A stretch of 64,000 bases of DNA from Rhizophlyctis rosea. Taxonomy: Eukaryota > Chytridiomycota > Chytridiomycetes > Rhizophlyctidales > Rhizophlyctidaceae. Of this stretch, positions 21,221-35,476 are shown piece by piece (within the stretch, counting starts at the first letter, position 1; every line of letters starts with the position of its first letter). The DNA lies in contig JADGJC010000056.1 of assembly GCA_027596075.1 (NCBI GenBank), forward strand, positions 1 to 64,000, read 5' to 3'. Under the pieces are notes generated by a model, which saw nothing but the letters and a program-made list of their open reading frames with translations, did not search any database and was not told the DNA's origin. Both the position numbers and the translations under genes were made by a program.

Positions 21221-22628
21221 CTGTAAGAGATACAGCTGAAATTAGGTGATACATACCTACGCCTCCCGTTCAAGCAGCGAAGCGAAAGTCTCGCGAAGCC
21301 AGTAACAACTATCCTAGCAAGTAGCAGAGCTAATCGCCACCATCGCGCTCACACGCACCGAAGGATTCGATTGGATGAGGGAACAAGGTTTACAAATCAC
21401 GAATGGCAACAATCTCATCACGGGGACGCCGTTTTGCCCGTCATCAGCGTACAGAGCGCCCTGATCCCTTGAGCAAAGTAAGGGACCCCTACGCGGGCAT
21501 GTGGCAAGACTTCACATAGTTGGGCGCCAAGCGGCATTTGTTGCCAGGGCCGACCATCCGCTGTTCACCTGGGTCTCACCTCGTGTGGGCTATGCTCTTA
21601 ATTCTGTGAAAAAGTCAAGGCGCACCGGGGCGCGGATGCCGATATGGCGGGGCCACGTCCCCGGCTGTAAGCAACTATAACGCCCAAACAAGAAGAAGGC
21701 GTATACCTTTGATGGAGAAGGGACGAGCGTGCAGGCAGCCAAACTTGGACTAAATGGAACTCGAACCAGATAAAAAAAAGTTATGGTTAGTAAGGTGCTT
21801 GCGACAAAAGATGTGAAAGCAGTGCCCAATTCGCCTTCTGCATAGGGCCCCAGCGCACCGATCAGAGAAGAATGGATGGAAAATCGCAACGTGTGTATCC
21901 AGGGCTGGCTGACTCCACAACCAATGGCACCAGGCAAGCAAGCCGGCCCGTGCTGTGCCTGAATCGCACCGCGCGCAAACAGAGCTGAAGTACTTGTCTC
22001 CAAACACAGCAGGTAAGCAAGCCGACCTGCTGCTGCTCTGTGGAACGTCTGCCTACATTACTCAGGACGGAAGGACTCCACCAACGATACCCAGGTAAGC
22101 AAGCCGACCTGGGCCTGTCCTGTGCAGGCTTGCAAGGCTACGGAACTCCATCCGCAATCACATCAGGTAAGCAAGCCGACCTGTGCTTGCCTTGCGACGT
22201 CCAAATCCCACCCACATGCCAGTATCACCTGAACACTTAACTTCTGCAAGACTTCCGCATAGAAATATTCCCCGTTCCTGGTCCGGTATTGGGCTGCGAT
22301 TTGGGCACGGTTGGATGCTGGGAAGTGCATGGTAAGAGGCTGGGAGAGGCGAGGAGAAGAAATTTGGGAGAGGAAGGACTCGAGACTCGGGAGGGACTGG
22401 AATGCGAAAGGCATGCAGCATCAAGTGGATTACGTAATGCATGACGTTTCGTGAATCATCATGCGTTATCAATTTGGCTCTTGAGTCTTTGGAGATGACA
22501 TCCCATCAACATCCCAAAATTTTGTCCCGCGTTCCCCGTGTCCAAAATAGCATCTTCACTTCCTTGCGTGTATTTGAGCACATAAACACCTCCAATTTAC
22601 CGTTCATATTGCTCCTGAAAGTCAAACA
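21221..22628. other. Gene-free region with hairpin elements upstream of ASL
   Basis: About 1.4 kb with no supportable gene. It carries four evenly spaced hairpin elements (21927-22185) and then the presumed argininosuccinate lyase promoter. Frames on both strands are broken and have no family features. Confidence 0.55.
21927..22185 (+). repeat. Four hairpins with an identical 10-nt loop and covarying stems
   Basis: The sequence AAGCAAGCCG occurs at 21936-21945, 22015-22024, 22097-22106 and 22169-22178, spaced 79, 82 and 72 bases. Each is flanked by complementary arms that differ between copies: GGC/GCC with outer GCAC/GTGC; CAGCAGGT/ACCTGCTG (8 bp); CCCAGGT/ACCTGGG (7 bp); CAGGT/ACCTG with outer CA/TG. 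Loop identity with compensatory stems indicates selection or copying as hairpins. A partly inverted relative (GCAGGCTTGCAAGGC) lies near 22124. Confidence 0.7.
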
Positions 22629-24399
<1,771 letters not shown>

Positions 24400-24697
24400 A
24401 AGGACGTAATATTATTAAACGGCGGTTTAGGGTGGCCTTCTTAGCCTGGTGTAATTGTGTTTTTGTATTTGTATTCTTTTCCAAAGAAATATATTGTGGA
24501 TATGGATTGAAGAATTGGACTGTGCCACCCGCAGCTTTGTTTACATCGATGATCTGATCGCTGATGAATGATAGGATGATTATGCAAAAGACGCGTCCAT
24601 CTTGGGTAAATTGCTGTTTGGGGACTCTCCAGGAGACTTGACTTTTAAAAAGAGCTTCCCACCAACCAATCCCTGCACCAATCCATACAGTGGTACA

Positions 24698-25776
24698 ATG
24701 AGCGCCGGCGTCGACTCATTCTCATTGATCGTAAACGGCCAGATCGAGTCTGCGTATGTACGTATGCCGCTCCTTTCCGTCATCGCATGGCGACGAGAAC
24801 CGATGAAACTCATTCAAACCCCCTTTCTCGTACTACCAGTTCCCAGAGCACGACGACCTCTACTGCAAATTTTCCTTTGCGTACGGACCGGACTGGATCA
24901 TCTTATCGGTAATTTCGTTTTTTCCAACGCTCCTCCTCCCTAGGCACTTTGCCACGAATTATAATCCTCACACCAATAACGAACTCGATACCAACTTTAG
25001 GGGTTAGAAGAAGGCATTACGCAGACCGCCAAAGCAGCGTGCGCGTCCACGACATTTACAGCATCAAGTTTGACGTCGATAGCGAAGGTCTGCGCGTGGA
25101 ACTTTCCGGTTGAAGGGATATTCAAGAGTACAAATGCGTTTGGTATGTGCATGCTGGCATGATTTGGTGATCTTTTGTTCTGGGGGGTGTGCGTTGAAAG
25201 CGGGGGTGTATTTTGACAAAAGCGGGCACTGACGCTTTGTTTTTGGTGCCATTGCAGGATGGCCCCAATTGGTTGTGACAGTGTATGGACTTGATAGTTT
25301 CGGACGGGACGTGGTGCGAGGGTATGGGAGTGTGAGGATTCCCCAAATTGCTGGGAGGTGAGGTTTGATTGAGTCTAGATGTTCTATTCTGATATGAGGA
25401 CGTGATGATCACTAGAGTTTTGTCATTTTCAACCGCAGACATACACTCTACATCCCCATGTTTGCCCCAATCGCGACCTCCCCATTAAACGGCATCCTCT
25501 CATGGGCAATGGGACGATTACCGGAATTCTTGGACTCCCAGTTTGTTAGTAAAGGGGAAGGGAGGGAAGGTATGTCGTCTCTTGGGCCGGTTTCAGTATT
25601 TCCAACTTCCTTAATGGCAGGGATTTCGGCATTGATCTGAACCACTGTGCATTTTCCAAAAACTAGTAACAAGAGTACGCAGCCACGGAACAGTCAAAGT
25701 GCTCCTGAACATCGCCACAAAGGATATGGAGAAGTTCGGTTATGTGACAGGTCGGAAGGATCCAGGGCATGAATGA
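24698..25776 (+). CDS. B9D1: B9 domain-containing protein 1 (ciliary transition zone, MKS complex)
   Basis: Six exons (24698-24757, 24840-24908, 25001-25142, 25258-25357, 25439-25569, 25667-25776) give 203 residues, matching the size of human B9D1. B9D1 forms a B9D1-B9D2-MKS1 complex in the transition zone that gates entry to the cilium. The C2-like B9 fold is evident in order: [110 protein letters not shown] and [11 protein letters not shown]. Every block aligns with animal B9D1 rather than B9D2 or MKS1. In the fungal kingdom this gene is expected only in flagellated lineages. Confidence 0.95.
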
Positions 25777-26139
25777 AAAGGATGTGTAGCTGCTTTTGAA
25801 TCCTCCCGCGCCGACTCACCACGCATCATACGGCAACATACTCACATTTTCCCAAGTTTTGTTCTTCTTTGTATCTACACCTGTATTTCAAGATTCAACC
25901 TGCTATGGAGATAGCCGTCAAAGTATTGTAGCGATAGGGGTGTATCCAGTGGGATGTGACGGAATTCGACTCCTGCTTCGAAACATTCAATGAGGATTTG
26001 AAACGTCTCATGTTCACCGGTGTCACCAGCGCTTCGATGTCGAGTCGCAACCCTCAAGGACGCAAAGACAATGCCCTTTCCCACTGTATCGATTCGCCCT
26101 TTGCTCACATAAGATGGACACGCAATGAGCAATTTCATA
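25777..26139. other. Convergent spacer B9D1 / NUFIP1
   Basis: About 360 bases between the stop codons of B9D1 and NUFIP1; 3' untranslated sequence only. Confidence 0.5.
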
Positions 26140-27950
26140 TTACCCAACAATCTCCCCTTCCTCATCATCTGAACCCTCCCCATACCCATAATCAAGGGTA
26201 TCCTCTTCTACATCCGCTTGCTCTTCGACCGGTGGACGCTCCGTTGCGGCATCAGCTGTAACAGGCTCCCCATCATCGTCTGACTTATCGCCGTCAAGAA
26301 AGAAGTTTCTTTGCACAATATACCGAATAGACTGAAGAAGCGCACTCTTCTCGCGTTTGATGTCGTTTTCCAACAACTGGATATATCAAAGAGAGTTCCA
26401 GTGAGCAATATGTTGACCCTTCAGAATGGTGCCAATAGAAGCAATGGAAAGTACACGCGCACCATCTTCAACAACGGCCGCCGATTCTGCTTCAACTGCG
26501 ACAAGGCCGCAGCAACGCTATTGCTCGCCTTTGCATTCGCAGCACCCGTCCGTGGCCGTTCTTCATGTCGGAACGGGCATGCATCGCCCTTGAAACATTT
26601 ACCGCGCGCAAAATATCTACATGCGAAATTGGATTTTCGTCGCTGGGGAGGAGCCTGTTCTTGTTGTTCTTCATCACTGGACGCAGACGACCCTTCGTCA
26701 CCAGAACCATAAGCAGTCAGGAGGGCCAAACCAGTGCCCTGCACGAAGTTGGCAGGCATTTCGTCAAAATTACAAATGGCGCAAAGCATCAAAAACACTG
26801 GCATTCTTACTTTCGTAGGTGACTTCTCCTTTCTCGACGCATTCCTGTCTCCCACCATGTGTCCACCCCGACCCCGACCCCGGCCCCGCCCGCGCCCGGA
26901 TTTCCCATATTCTATTACGTCTCCTCGCGCAATGCGCTCTTGTTCTTCTTGCATCTGTTACAAAATATTAGAATGTGCGCTGTCTTCGCTGAGCTGACAA
27001 GGCGTAAGCACCTTTTTAGCTATATTCTGATCGGTAGGCCACTTCTTCTTCCTTTCCGCAATCCACTTTTCGATCTCTTCCGGTGATTCAAGAGATACAA
27101 ATGGCTCCTTCCTATATTACCGTTCTGATGAATATGTTGCTTTGCGCATACATGGAGGGATGTTCGAATAACATACTTCACGCCATCAACCAACGAATGA
27201 ACTTCCTCCTCATGTAACGCGATCATCTTCCTCGAAGCTTCGAAATCACATTGGCTGCATCTTTGATGCGTGCGGAGATGCGATTGATACTGAGATGACT
27301 GGTAGAAGTCTTTCTCACAATTTTCACAGCGGAAGGGTGCGGGTGCAGGTTCTGGTGCGGGTGCTTGTGCCGCATGCAAATAGTGTTCAGACGGGGTATG
27401 TGATGGATGCGCTTGAGGAGGTTGTTGCATAGGCTGGTGTACTGGGAACGACGTCTGTTTGAACCGTGGACGCAACTTCAGCGCTATCCCAGTTTTGCAA
27501 ACACTACAGCTCACAACATACCATACCCAACAACCCCGTTTGCATAAGCTGTTGTTGCTGTTGCTGAAGTATCAGCTGCTGTTGTTGCAGTTGCAGCAAT
27601 TGCTGTTGCTGAAACGCGTTCATATTCGGCGGAAGGAACGCGGGCATGTTGCCCATTGCAGGTCCCATCTGCGGCATAAAGGGCATAGGCATCGCAAAAG
27701 GCATTTGAGGTAATTGGTTTAGATATGGACTGAAGTTTTGAGGTGGCTGTATTGGGAGGTGACCTGCAGACTGGTTTCGGTTGTAAGGGTGATGACGCTG
27801 GTTGCTGCTATAATTATCTCTCCCACGGCCTCCTCCACCACGCCGTCCGCCTCGACCGCGTTGCCGTGAGTCTTCCATTGGTGGCGGAGGAGGTTGGAAA
27901 CCGCCCGGAGGGCCTCGCTGACCGCTCCCAGTTCCTACTGATGACCACAT
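26140..27950 (-). CDS. NUFIP1: NUFIP1-like box C/D snoRNP assembly factor
   Basis: A multi-exon minus-strand gene, with ATG at 27950 and stop TAA at 26140. NUFIP1 (yeast Rsa1) is a nuclear platform that loads snoRNP proteins with the R2TP chaperone. The N-terminal exon is Pro/Gly/RGG-rich and then Gln-rich. After a 43-nt intron comes a C2H2 finger FRCENCEKDFYQSSQYQSHL followed by HQRCSQCDFEASRKMIALH. The diagnostic NUFIP block FVSLESPEEIEKWIAERKKK then WPTDQNIAKK starts the next exon. Further exons hold an RGRGRGRG stretch, an acidic linker, and a CCCH finger (FACRYFARGKCFKGDACPFR). The C-terminus is a helix LENDIKREKSALLQSIRYIV and an acidic tail. The CCCH finger as well as C2H2 is as in animal and plant NUFIP-type proteins. 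It shares a 359-base promoter with histone H3. Confidence 0.85.
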
Positions 27951-28309
27951 CTCTTTTATGCTGCTAGTGAAACCTGCCGCTGTTATATAAACACCCCTGC
28001 GATAAAAATAGCCAAGGCCGGAAATGGTGTTGGGGGGGAAAGCAAAACAAGTGTTTTGATGGCAAAGAGAAGCACAAGATCTGTGCCGGTTTACAAGCCA
28101 CACGCCACCTCCTTGCATGTGACAGTTGGCAATGTGACTGTGTGTCCAAACATCATCCACATCCAGAATCAGACAGGGCGACACTCACAGGCTCACAGGG
28201 TCTCTCTTTCTTCCATCCTTTCATCCGCACATCCCAAACTTTCCCACCAACAACAACACCTCAACGTCACTTGAAACTTCGAACTTCACTGTCCAACTCA
28301 GACTTCAAA
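27951..28309. promoter_or_regulatory. Divergent promoter NUFIP1 / histone H3
   Basis: 359 bases separate the start codons of NUFIP1 (minus) and histone H3 (plus). A TATATAA-type element near 27982-27992 lies about 35 bases upstream of the NUFIP1 ATG. No clear histone-specific element was identified. Confidence 0.45.
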
Positions 28310-29109
<800 letters not shown>

Positions 29110-29413
29110 GCGCCTCACCTGATCGTGGTTCCATAATGTGAGTTGCGATCATCTCTTTGTGCTACATCTGGAAGCTTGCAGCTGATTGAAAAAGCCACTC
29201 ATTCAGAACGTCATGTGTTGCGAAATCGGATCTTGACTTGTGCATCAGTGTTTCATAGCAGTTGTTCAAATATCTTATGTGTTCATATTGCAATTTTGTT
29301 CCTTAATGAGAAAAAGTTATGCAGTGCAGTTTTAATCATCGTGCTCTTTCCATGTGCTGTCTTCATGCGAGCCTAACTTGTCATTGATGTAAGAGCCAAC
29401 AGGTCCACGTCTA
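29110..29413. other. Convergent spacer H3 / DPY30-like gene
   Basis: About 300 bases of AT-rich 3' sequence; no gene or RNA recognised. Confidence 0.5.
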
Positions 29414-30304
29414 TTACATTGAAGGAATGCTCAAGGATCGGGACGCATGAGACATGTCCCTATCCTTCGGTGTGGAAGGAAACTTCAACTGAGTAGATGA
29501 CCTTCCCAACGACATCCGCACCGTTGCCAAAGACGATCCTTGCTTTTGCCCTTGAGCTGAATGCGATGGTTCATGATCTGTTCCTCGGTTCAAGATATCC
29601 TGAACTACTGTCGATCGGGTCTTGGCGGCGTTTTGTGAGGCAGGGTTATTGCGACATAGATACTGGAGGTAAGCCACGATGGAGTGTGACCAGACAGAAG
29701 ATGAGAACAAGGAAAGAAGAAAAATGGGGTCACCTGCGCCTCATCTTACCTGTGCAATCCACAGAATCGGATCCACATGATCTACCTCCAACTGCCCATC
29801 CTTCCTCTTCACAGTGCGCAGCAGCTTTTCGATGCCAGGCAGCAACACCGGAAACACGTGATTTTCCAGATACTTTGCTGGTTCCTCCGTAAAGACGCCA
29901 GTGAAATCCAGTCTCAACCCAGCACCACCACCTCGGTGTCGTCCACCAGCTTCCGTGGTTATTGTAGGTCGTGGGCTCCTTCCGGCAACCGCGTCATCTT
30001 CCGATGAATGTGACCGCACCTGTCCGTTAGGGGATGTATCCCCATCATCTATTGCATTTCCTTCTTCCTCCTCATTCCCTTGCTCATGTGAAGCCTCTTC
30101 CCCCTCCATCTCGTAGTCTGACCTATCGCGACTATATAGGGTACTTGGAGCGGTTGCAGGAGCATGGTGCGAGTCGGGGTTGATGAAGTCATCTTCCTCT
30201 TGCAGACCTTCTTCTGGTGGCGCAAATGGGTGGGGTCGGTGGGGTGCGGGAGCTGAACGAGGGAATTTGGGTGGGGTGGGTTGTGTGCTGGGTGTTGAGG
30301 GCAT
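29414..30304 (-). CDS. DPY30/RIIa-type dimerisation-domain protein, probable flagellar protein
   Basis: Two exons (30304-29750, 29662-29414) give 267 residues. The N-terminal half is Pro-rich then strongly acidic (YEMEGEEASHEQGNEEEEG) and looks disordered. Residues about 145-195 read PAKYLENHVFPVLLPGIEKL, then DPILWIAQYLCRNNP. This is the hallmark of DPY30/RIIa-like helical dimers: a YL-x-HV-x-P-x-LL-x-G helix followed by DP-x-x-W-x-A-x-YL-x-x-NNP. The intron falls exactly inside the motif (after IAQ), and joining restores it. Such domains occur in several axonemal and radial-spoke proteins. I cannot assign a specific ortholog, so the flagellar role is inferred from the domain and from its divergent pairing with CCDC96. 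Confidence 0.7.
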
Positions 30305-30741
30305 GGAGGATGAGGGAGGTGGAGGCTGGCTCGTTGGAGGGTGGGGCGAGCACTGAAGTGACAGGTTGTCTGAGAGTTGCCTAAACTATGAACGTTGTGA
30401 ATGGGTTGGTCAAATACAGCGCAATCTGTGTGAATGTTCTCTCGCAGAAAAGGTTTGCGAAGAAGTCGACGATGATAGTGAGGATATTGGCAGGAAAAAA
30501 AAATTTGAAAACGAAGAACAACCTCCAGACCGCGAACAGCGCCACAAGTAGGCTTAGTCAGCAAACAAAGAGGGAATGACTGTGCCGCTTCTCAACTCAA
30601 ACTGCCCCAGACAATTTGCAGCTGTCTGGAATACTTCTTCATGCCAAATGCGCAATTTCCTTCCATTGCACCGCTGGTTGAATTTTGTGAATAAAAACAT
30701 ATCCCTTCATATTTCCATATTGAGCAGACTGTCATATAATC
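30305..30741. promoter_or_regulatory. Divergent promoter, DPY30-like gene / CCDC96
   Basis: 437 bases between two divergent start codons of probable flagellar genes. I looked for an RFX-type X-box inverted repeat and saw no convincing match. Confidence 0.4.
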
Positions 30742-33268
30742 ATGACTGTCGAAAGTCTTACCATGAGCGAACCCGTCGAGCTGAATCCAGCGACAGCTGC
30801 TTCTGTAACAAGCTTAACCAAGGTAATGGATACTAGTCAACATCCATTGACTTGCATTGCAATTAACGTCGTTGCATTAGTCAGCTTCAAGAGCAGCATC
30901 ACAATCAAATCTATCAAAATCACGCGCGCAAAGCAGGGCGTCGCTGGGTAAGTCTTTCACGCTTAATCTAGAATCGCCGTGATCCTATCTTACTTTGATG
31001 GTGTATGACTTTCATCATCAGGATCACGCGCCGCCCTCAATACCGGCACCACCGGATCTCGCGCTGCGTCCCGCGCAAACTTGGCAACACCTAGTAGACC
31101 TCCCACCACAACCTCAGCCGCAGATTCATCCACCAGCATACCAGCAGATGCCGCTGTAGCACCGCCCACACCTGCGACTGAAGGCGACGCAGCACAAGCT
31201 ACAAGCACCCCTCCAGCCGACGCTGCTGCTACTGATATAGCCGCTCCTCCACCCGCTTCAACCCAATCAGATCAACCCCCACCAATTCCGGCCACAGAAG
31301 GAGAAGCAGATTCCGCATCCGCCGAACAACTTCAGAGAAATCTCGACGCCACCTCTTCCACACTTGCTGCCACCCACTCTTTGATCGACCTAGCAGTTCC
31401 ACAATCCCCACCAGATGCGGACACATCCGACACTCAAACCCCATCCGAAGGTGCACCACCTATCGACGTCGAGCCCGAATCGTATGGCCCTGATGTCACA
31501 TTCATCCCGCAGACCAAACGCATACTGGAATCTCCACCTCCGGGAGCAGCTGGGCCCAGAATAGGTGCCGGGGGAGAAGAAGGGGAGCAAGAGCCGGAGA
31601 GCGGGAAGTTTGTATTTGTTAATGTGGACTATGGAGCAGACCCAGATGCCGATATATTCCTCTTCTCTGCGGCACAAGTTAGTCGTGGGGAGACGCCTGA
31701 AGGGGAGGGTGCGGCGGAAGATGCTGGGGATGAGGAGGTTAGACGGAAAAGGAGGGGTGCTGACGAGCCTGGGACGCCCATTTTGCGGCCTTCGAGTCCG
31801 ACTGGGTTTGTGCCGGTGGTGGATGAGGTGCCGGAGGGGGAGGCTGTGGAAGGTGGGGTGGTGCCTAGTGGAGAAGTTGCTGGGACGGCTGGACCAGCGG
31901 TGATGTTGCCGGAAACTGTGATACAGGAAGGGATTGATAGGGACGAATTGATTTTGTCGATAAAGCAACAGTTGGATGAGAAGGATAAGTTGAAGGCAAG
32001 GAATGGTGTGTTGCAGAATAAGCTTGGAGAGTATTTCAGGAGGAAGAGGGTATGTGTGATTGACATTGGTGATGCCAATGAGAAGCTGAAAGTGGAACTT
32101 ACATATTGATTCTCAATCCAAAACACTCCCTCCAGACCGACGAAACCCGCGACACTGAAAAATCCGTAACAGACCAAGAACACCGCTACACCACCTCACT
32201 AACAACCCTCGCCGAACTCCACACCACCCTTGACGTTCTCAACTCCACCAACGAACGCACCCGCTCTGACCTGCGCGCCCGGCTGACGGAGAAACTCTCG
32301 GAAGCGGAGGAAAAAGCGCAGGAGTTTGCTAAATTCAAGACGACGGTGGCGTTGAGTGCGGAGAACAGTCGGACGGGCAAGCCTATTCCGGCAAAGGTCG
32401 TGGAACAGTTGGAAGGGATGGAGGAGAGGAAGGAGGCGGAGGTTGTGGCTGTGAGGTTGGAGAATATTAAGTTGAGGAATAAGTTGAGAAGGCATGAGGC
32501 GCTTTTGAAGCAGAAGGTTTGTGGTGTTTTCTGGTTATTGGGTCGTTCCTTATGCGCTTGTGAGGGTTCGTGGTGCTGAATCCATCATCTTTTTGCCGCG
32601 CATTTGAAATCTGTAGGAAGAGCTAGCAGACGGCCTCCACCTCATCGACTTCGAACAACTCAAGATAGAAAACCAAACCTACAATGAGAAGATCGAAGAA
32701 CGCAACGAGGTAAGGCAACAGAAGTCTGAAAAACTCAAGCAAATCCATCAATCCACTATACTAATCAACATCAACCAAACTTTTAGGAACTCCTGAAACT
32801 CCGCAAAAAAATCACCACAATCGTCCACCTCCTCACACACGTCAAAGAAAAGCTCCAATTCGTCCAATCCGAAAACACTTCCCTCTCTTCACTTCTCTCC
32901 TCCCTTGACGCACAGGTCGGGGAACAGCGAGATACGCTGCCGCAGCAGAAACAAGCGAGGGACAAGCTGCGGACCCAGAATGTGGAGTTAAGGAGGCGGA
33001 ATGGGTTGGTGGGGAATCGGGGGTTGTTGAGGGATTTTGAGGATAAGGTGGTGAGTAGTGGTGATCTTGGGTTTGGTCTTCATTGTTGGTGGGGAGTGTT
33101 TTGGTGAGATGTTGAAGAAAATGTCTTTGTCCGTTCCAGGATGCATCTACGTTGTTGCAGCAGAAACTTGAACAATTGAGGAAGACGCATGCGGGGTTGG
33201 TTAGGGAGATGGTGACGACAAAGAGGAAGATTCAGAAAGCACAGATTATCAAGATGGGAAGTTTGTAA
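30742..33268 (+). CDS. CCDC96: CCDC96 / CFAP184-like axonemal coiled-coil protein
   Basis: Seven exons (30742-30822, 30881-30947, 31022-32049, 32136-32516, 32617-32709, 32787-33050, 33140-33268) give 680 residues. CCDC96 (CFAP184) with CCDC113 is an axonemal complex near the base of the radial spokes and is needed for normal beating. Residues 1-300 are Ala/Pro/Thr-rich and acidic, as in other members. From about residue 320 it is continuous coiled coil, and the last about 170 residues carry the family core: LIDFEQLKIENQTYNEKIEE, RNEELLKLRKKITT, LLTHVKEKLQFVQSEN, RDKLRTQNVELRRRNGL and LLRDFEDKV. The IDFEQLKIENQ box is diagnostic. It is convergent with IFT27 and divergent from a DPY30-like gene. 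Confidence 0.92.
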
Positions 33269-33597
33269 ATGTTGTTCATTTCTGTAAGGGCCATGCCCAA
33301 AGTCGACCATCCAATTCAGTATGCTTGGTGAGCGGGATGTTACGGACTCTGAAATTGTAGCTCAGATTCTCGTCTGCAAGGATGTTATGTGTCTCCAAAT
33401 AGTGACAGCAACACTTCTATGGCCGGCAAATGGTTGCAATATGCCTCGCCACATGTCAGCCTTTCAACAAGTCCATCTGCCGCAACTTTGGGACATCCAC
33501 TTTCGTATATCCTATAGCTCATATTTACAAGGGGTACCAACTTGGGTTTCAAGATATTCAACCAATCCCAACTCTGCCGTCTTTCATTCACATTCCG
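33269..33597. other. Convergent spacer CCDC96 / IFT27
   Basis: 329 bases between two stop codons; no RNA or repeat seen. Confidence 0.5.
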
Positions 33598-34488
33598 TTA
33601 CCGATGAACCTTTCCTCCGACCTCATCTACATGTTGCTCGTAGAAAGCATTCGCCAGGTAGTAAAATGGTGATTCTACTTCGAGATTGGTTGCCTGTGAA
33701 GAGATTTCATGAAATTAGTTTTGTCGCTTGGAACATAGAAAAGGATGTGGGAAGACTTTACCGCTGACGTTTCGAAGTATGCCAAGCCATGTTGCTTGGC
33801 GAGTTCGTTACCTTGATGGGTTGTGATCACCCGTCGAGGTGATGGCAGATCACTTTTTGTGCAAATCAGAACGCCTGAGTGAATGCTCGTAAGCGATGGT
33901 GGTCGGGGAGCCGATGCATCCCCTCGTTAATCAGGTTCGTTGTCCGCTGGCCGAAAACACAAATACGAGTAGCGCCGTGTCTTACCTGGACACGTTTTGC
34001 CAAACTTTGTCTTTCGGATGACTTGCAGATACTTCATCACACTTTTGAAAGACTCAGCGTTGGACGGGTCAAACATCAGCATATATGATGTTGCGTTTTC
34101 CGCCTGGGTGCGGCACCAATATGACCATTACTTATGGGACCGTCACTCGCGACAATCAGTGCAACTTACATATCTCGCCGCCTCCGCATCAAACCCTTCC
34201 CACCCACCCAAGTCCATCAAACACATCTCCACTGCAACATTCGTGTCAGGTATGTTCACAGCTTTCACCAGCAAATCCACGTGAAGCGTCATGTTGTATT
34301 GCTTTGGAAAAGATGCGCCGTCGCTGTGGAAGCGTTCCAAGAGTGCAGATTTGCCGCTTGCCTGGCAACCTGGCAAATTGCATTTCGGTTGTTGTTTCAG
34401 TACGACATCAAAACATGAAAGGGATTGCTTCCATACCTAGAACCACGCACTTCGTCCGGAGAACCGTCTTTTCTGTAGGAGGCGCCAT
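33598..34488 (-). CDS. IFT27: IFT27 (RABL4-type) small GTPase of intraflagellar transport complex B
   Basis: Five exons (34488-34437, 34369-34170, 34103-33986, 33874-33762, 33693-33598) give 192 residues, against 186 in human IFT27. IFT27 binds IFT25 in the IFT-B train and controls export of BBSome cargo from the cilium. G1 is GCQASGKS (residues 18-25). The IFT27-specific block FHSDGASFPKQYNMTLHVDL, then LLVKAVNIPDTNVAVEMCLM, is clear. Switch II is DLGG, G5 is FETSA, and the C-terminus EVESPFYYLANAFYEQHVDE matches the animal end. The G4 motif, normally NKTD, reads TKSD here, a departure at a guanine-contacting residue. The P-loop is rebuilt across intron 1. Confidence 0.94.
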
Positions 34489-35476
34489 TTGCCTTTCCCT
34501 ATATACGATTGCAGAATGGTTGACTTTTATTGTACAGTTGCGGATTAAGTGGAATGGAAATCAAAATTCACTTCAATGATTATATGGAACAGCTATGAGA
34601 AGAGGAGCTGCATGATTGAGGAGCAGCGTTTGCAAAAGACATCAGATGCAGAGCAGGAGGTCCTGTGGCTTATGAGACGCGTTGTGGCTTGTAAGTTGTG
34701 GCGGCTAACGTGATTCTGCGCGACCGCGACCCGCCTGATTTTCTATGTAACACCTCACCCCACGAACATGATCTTTCCCCTTTCATCAACTTCCTGACGA
34801 TGCTCACATCCTTGGTTGTCTCTTCGAGGCCACATCCCACGAGGGGTGGGAGACCAACTTTTCATGTGGCGAGGAAACTTCGTCATCGAAACGCCGTTCT
34901 CGGGACAAGGTACTGGAGCTTCTCGAGCCTGTGGGCTCCCGTTGCAAGGTACTGGAGTCTCCAGAATTTCGTTTCTGTGGCGGAGGGACAGGTAGCCGCT
35001 CGAGCCATTCTCGGAGCAAGATTCTGCGCTTCTTCGGAAGCTGGGATTGGAGCTTTCTGAGTGGAAGGATGTTGAGTTGAAGGAAGTTTAGCTTAGAACT
35101 TGTACGTAATGTTTGTAAGTAATCAGGCACAGGGGTTGGGGACTTTGGGGAGTTGGGAAGGCTGGACTTGTACATAATGTTTGTAAGTAATTGGCGTTAG
35201 GATTGTGCATCCCCAATGTAGGCATCCCTCATAATAGGTAACAGGACCCAGCCATGATCCGGGAGGTACGAGTCATTCAGTCATCGGATGGGAGAAGGGC
35301 TGAAAGATGCAAGTTCCTGCTCCAAATATTGTTAGCAATTAAGCCGTCAGGAATGAGTTCATGGCCGCTTGAACAATCGGTCATCACTTCATGTTGAGTG
35401 CAGCAGTGGGGAAAAGGGCTTTCGAGCTTCTCGGAAAGACTATGTAGCGGACTATATATTGCATGTATGGACATTG
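34489..35476. other. About 1 kb without a recognised gene
   Basis: Between IFT27 and COQ2. Frames on both strands are short and without motifs. A 26-base direct repeat (ACTTGTAC...GTAAGTAAT) occurs at 35098-35123 and 35166-35191 with one mismatch. Confidence 0.5.

Noticed and set aside
21927..22185. CRISPR-like array
   Set aside because: Only a 10-nt core is identical, stems differ, spacing varies, and the context is a eukaryotic nuclear genome.
30305..30741. RFX X-box in the divergent flagellar promoter
   Set aside because: Sequences like GTTGTC and GTTGCC occur but not as the required inverted repeat.
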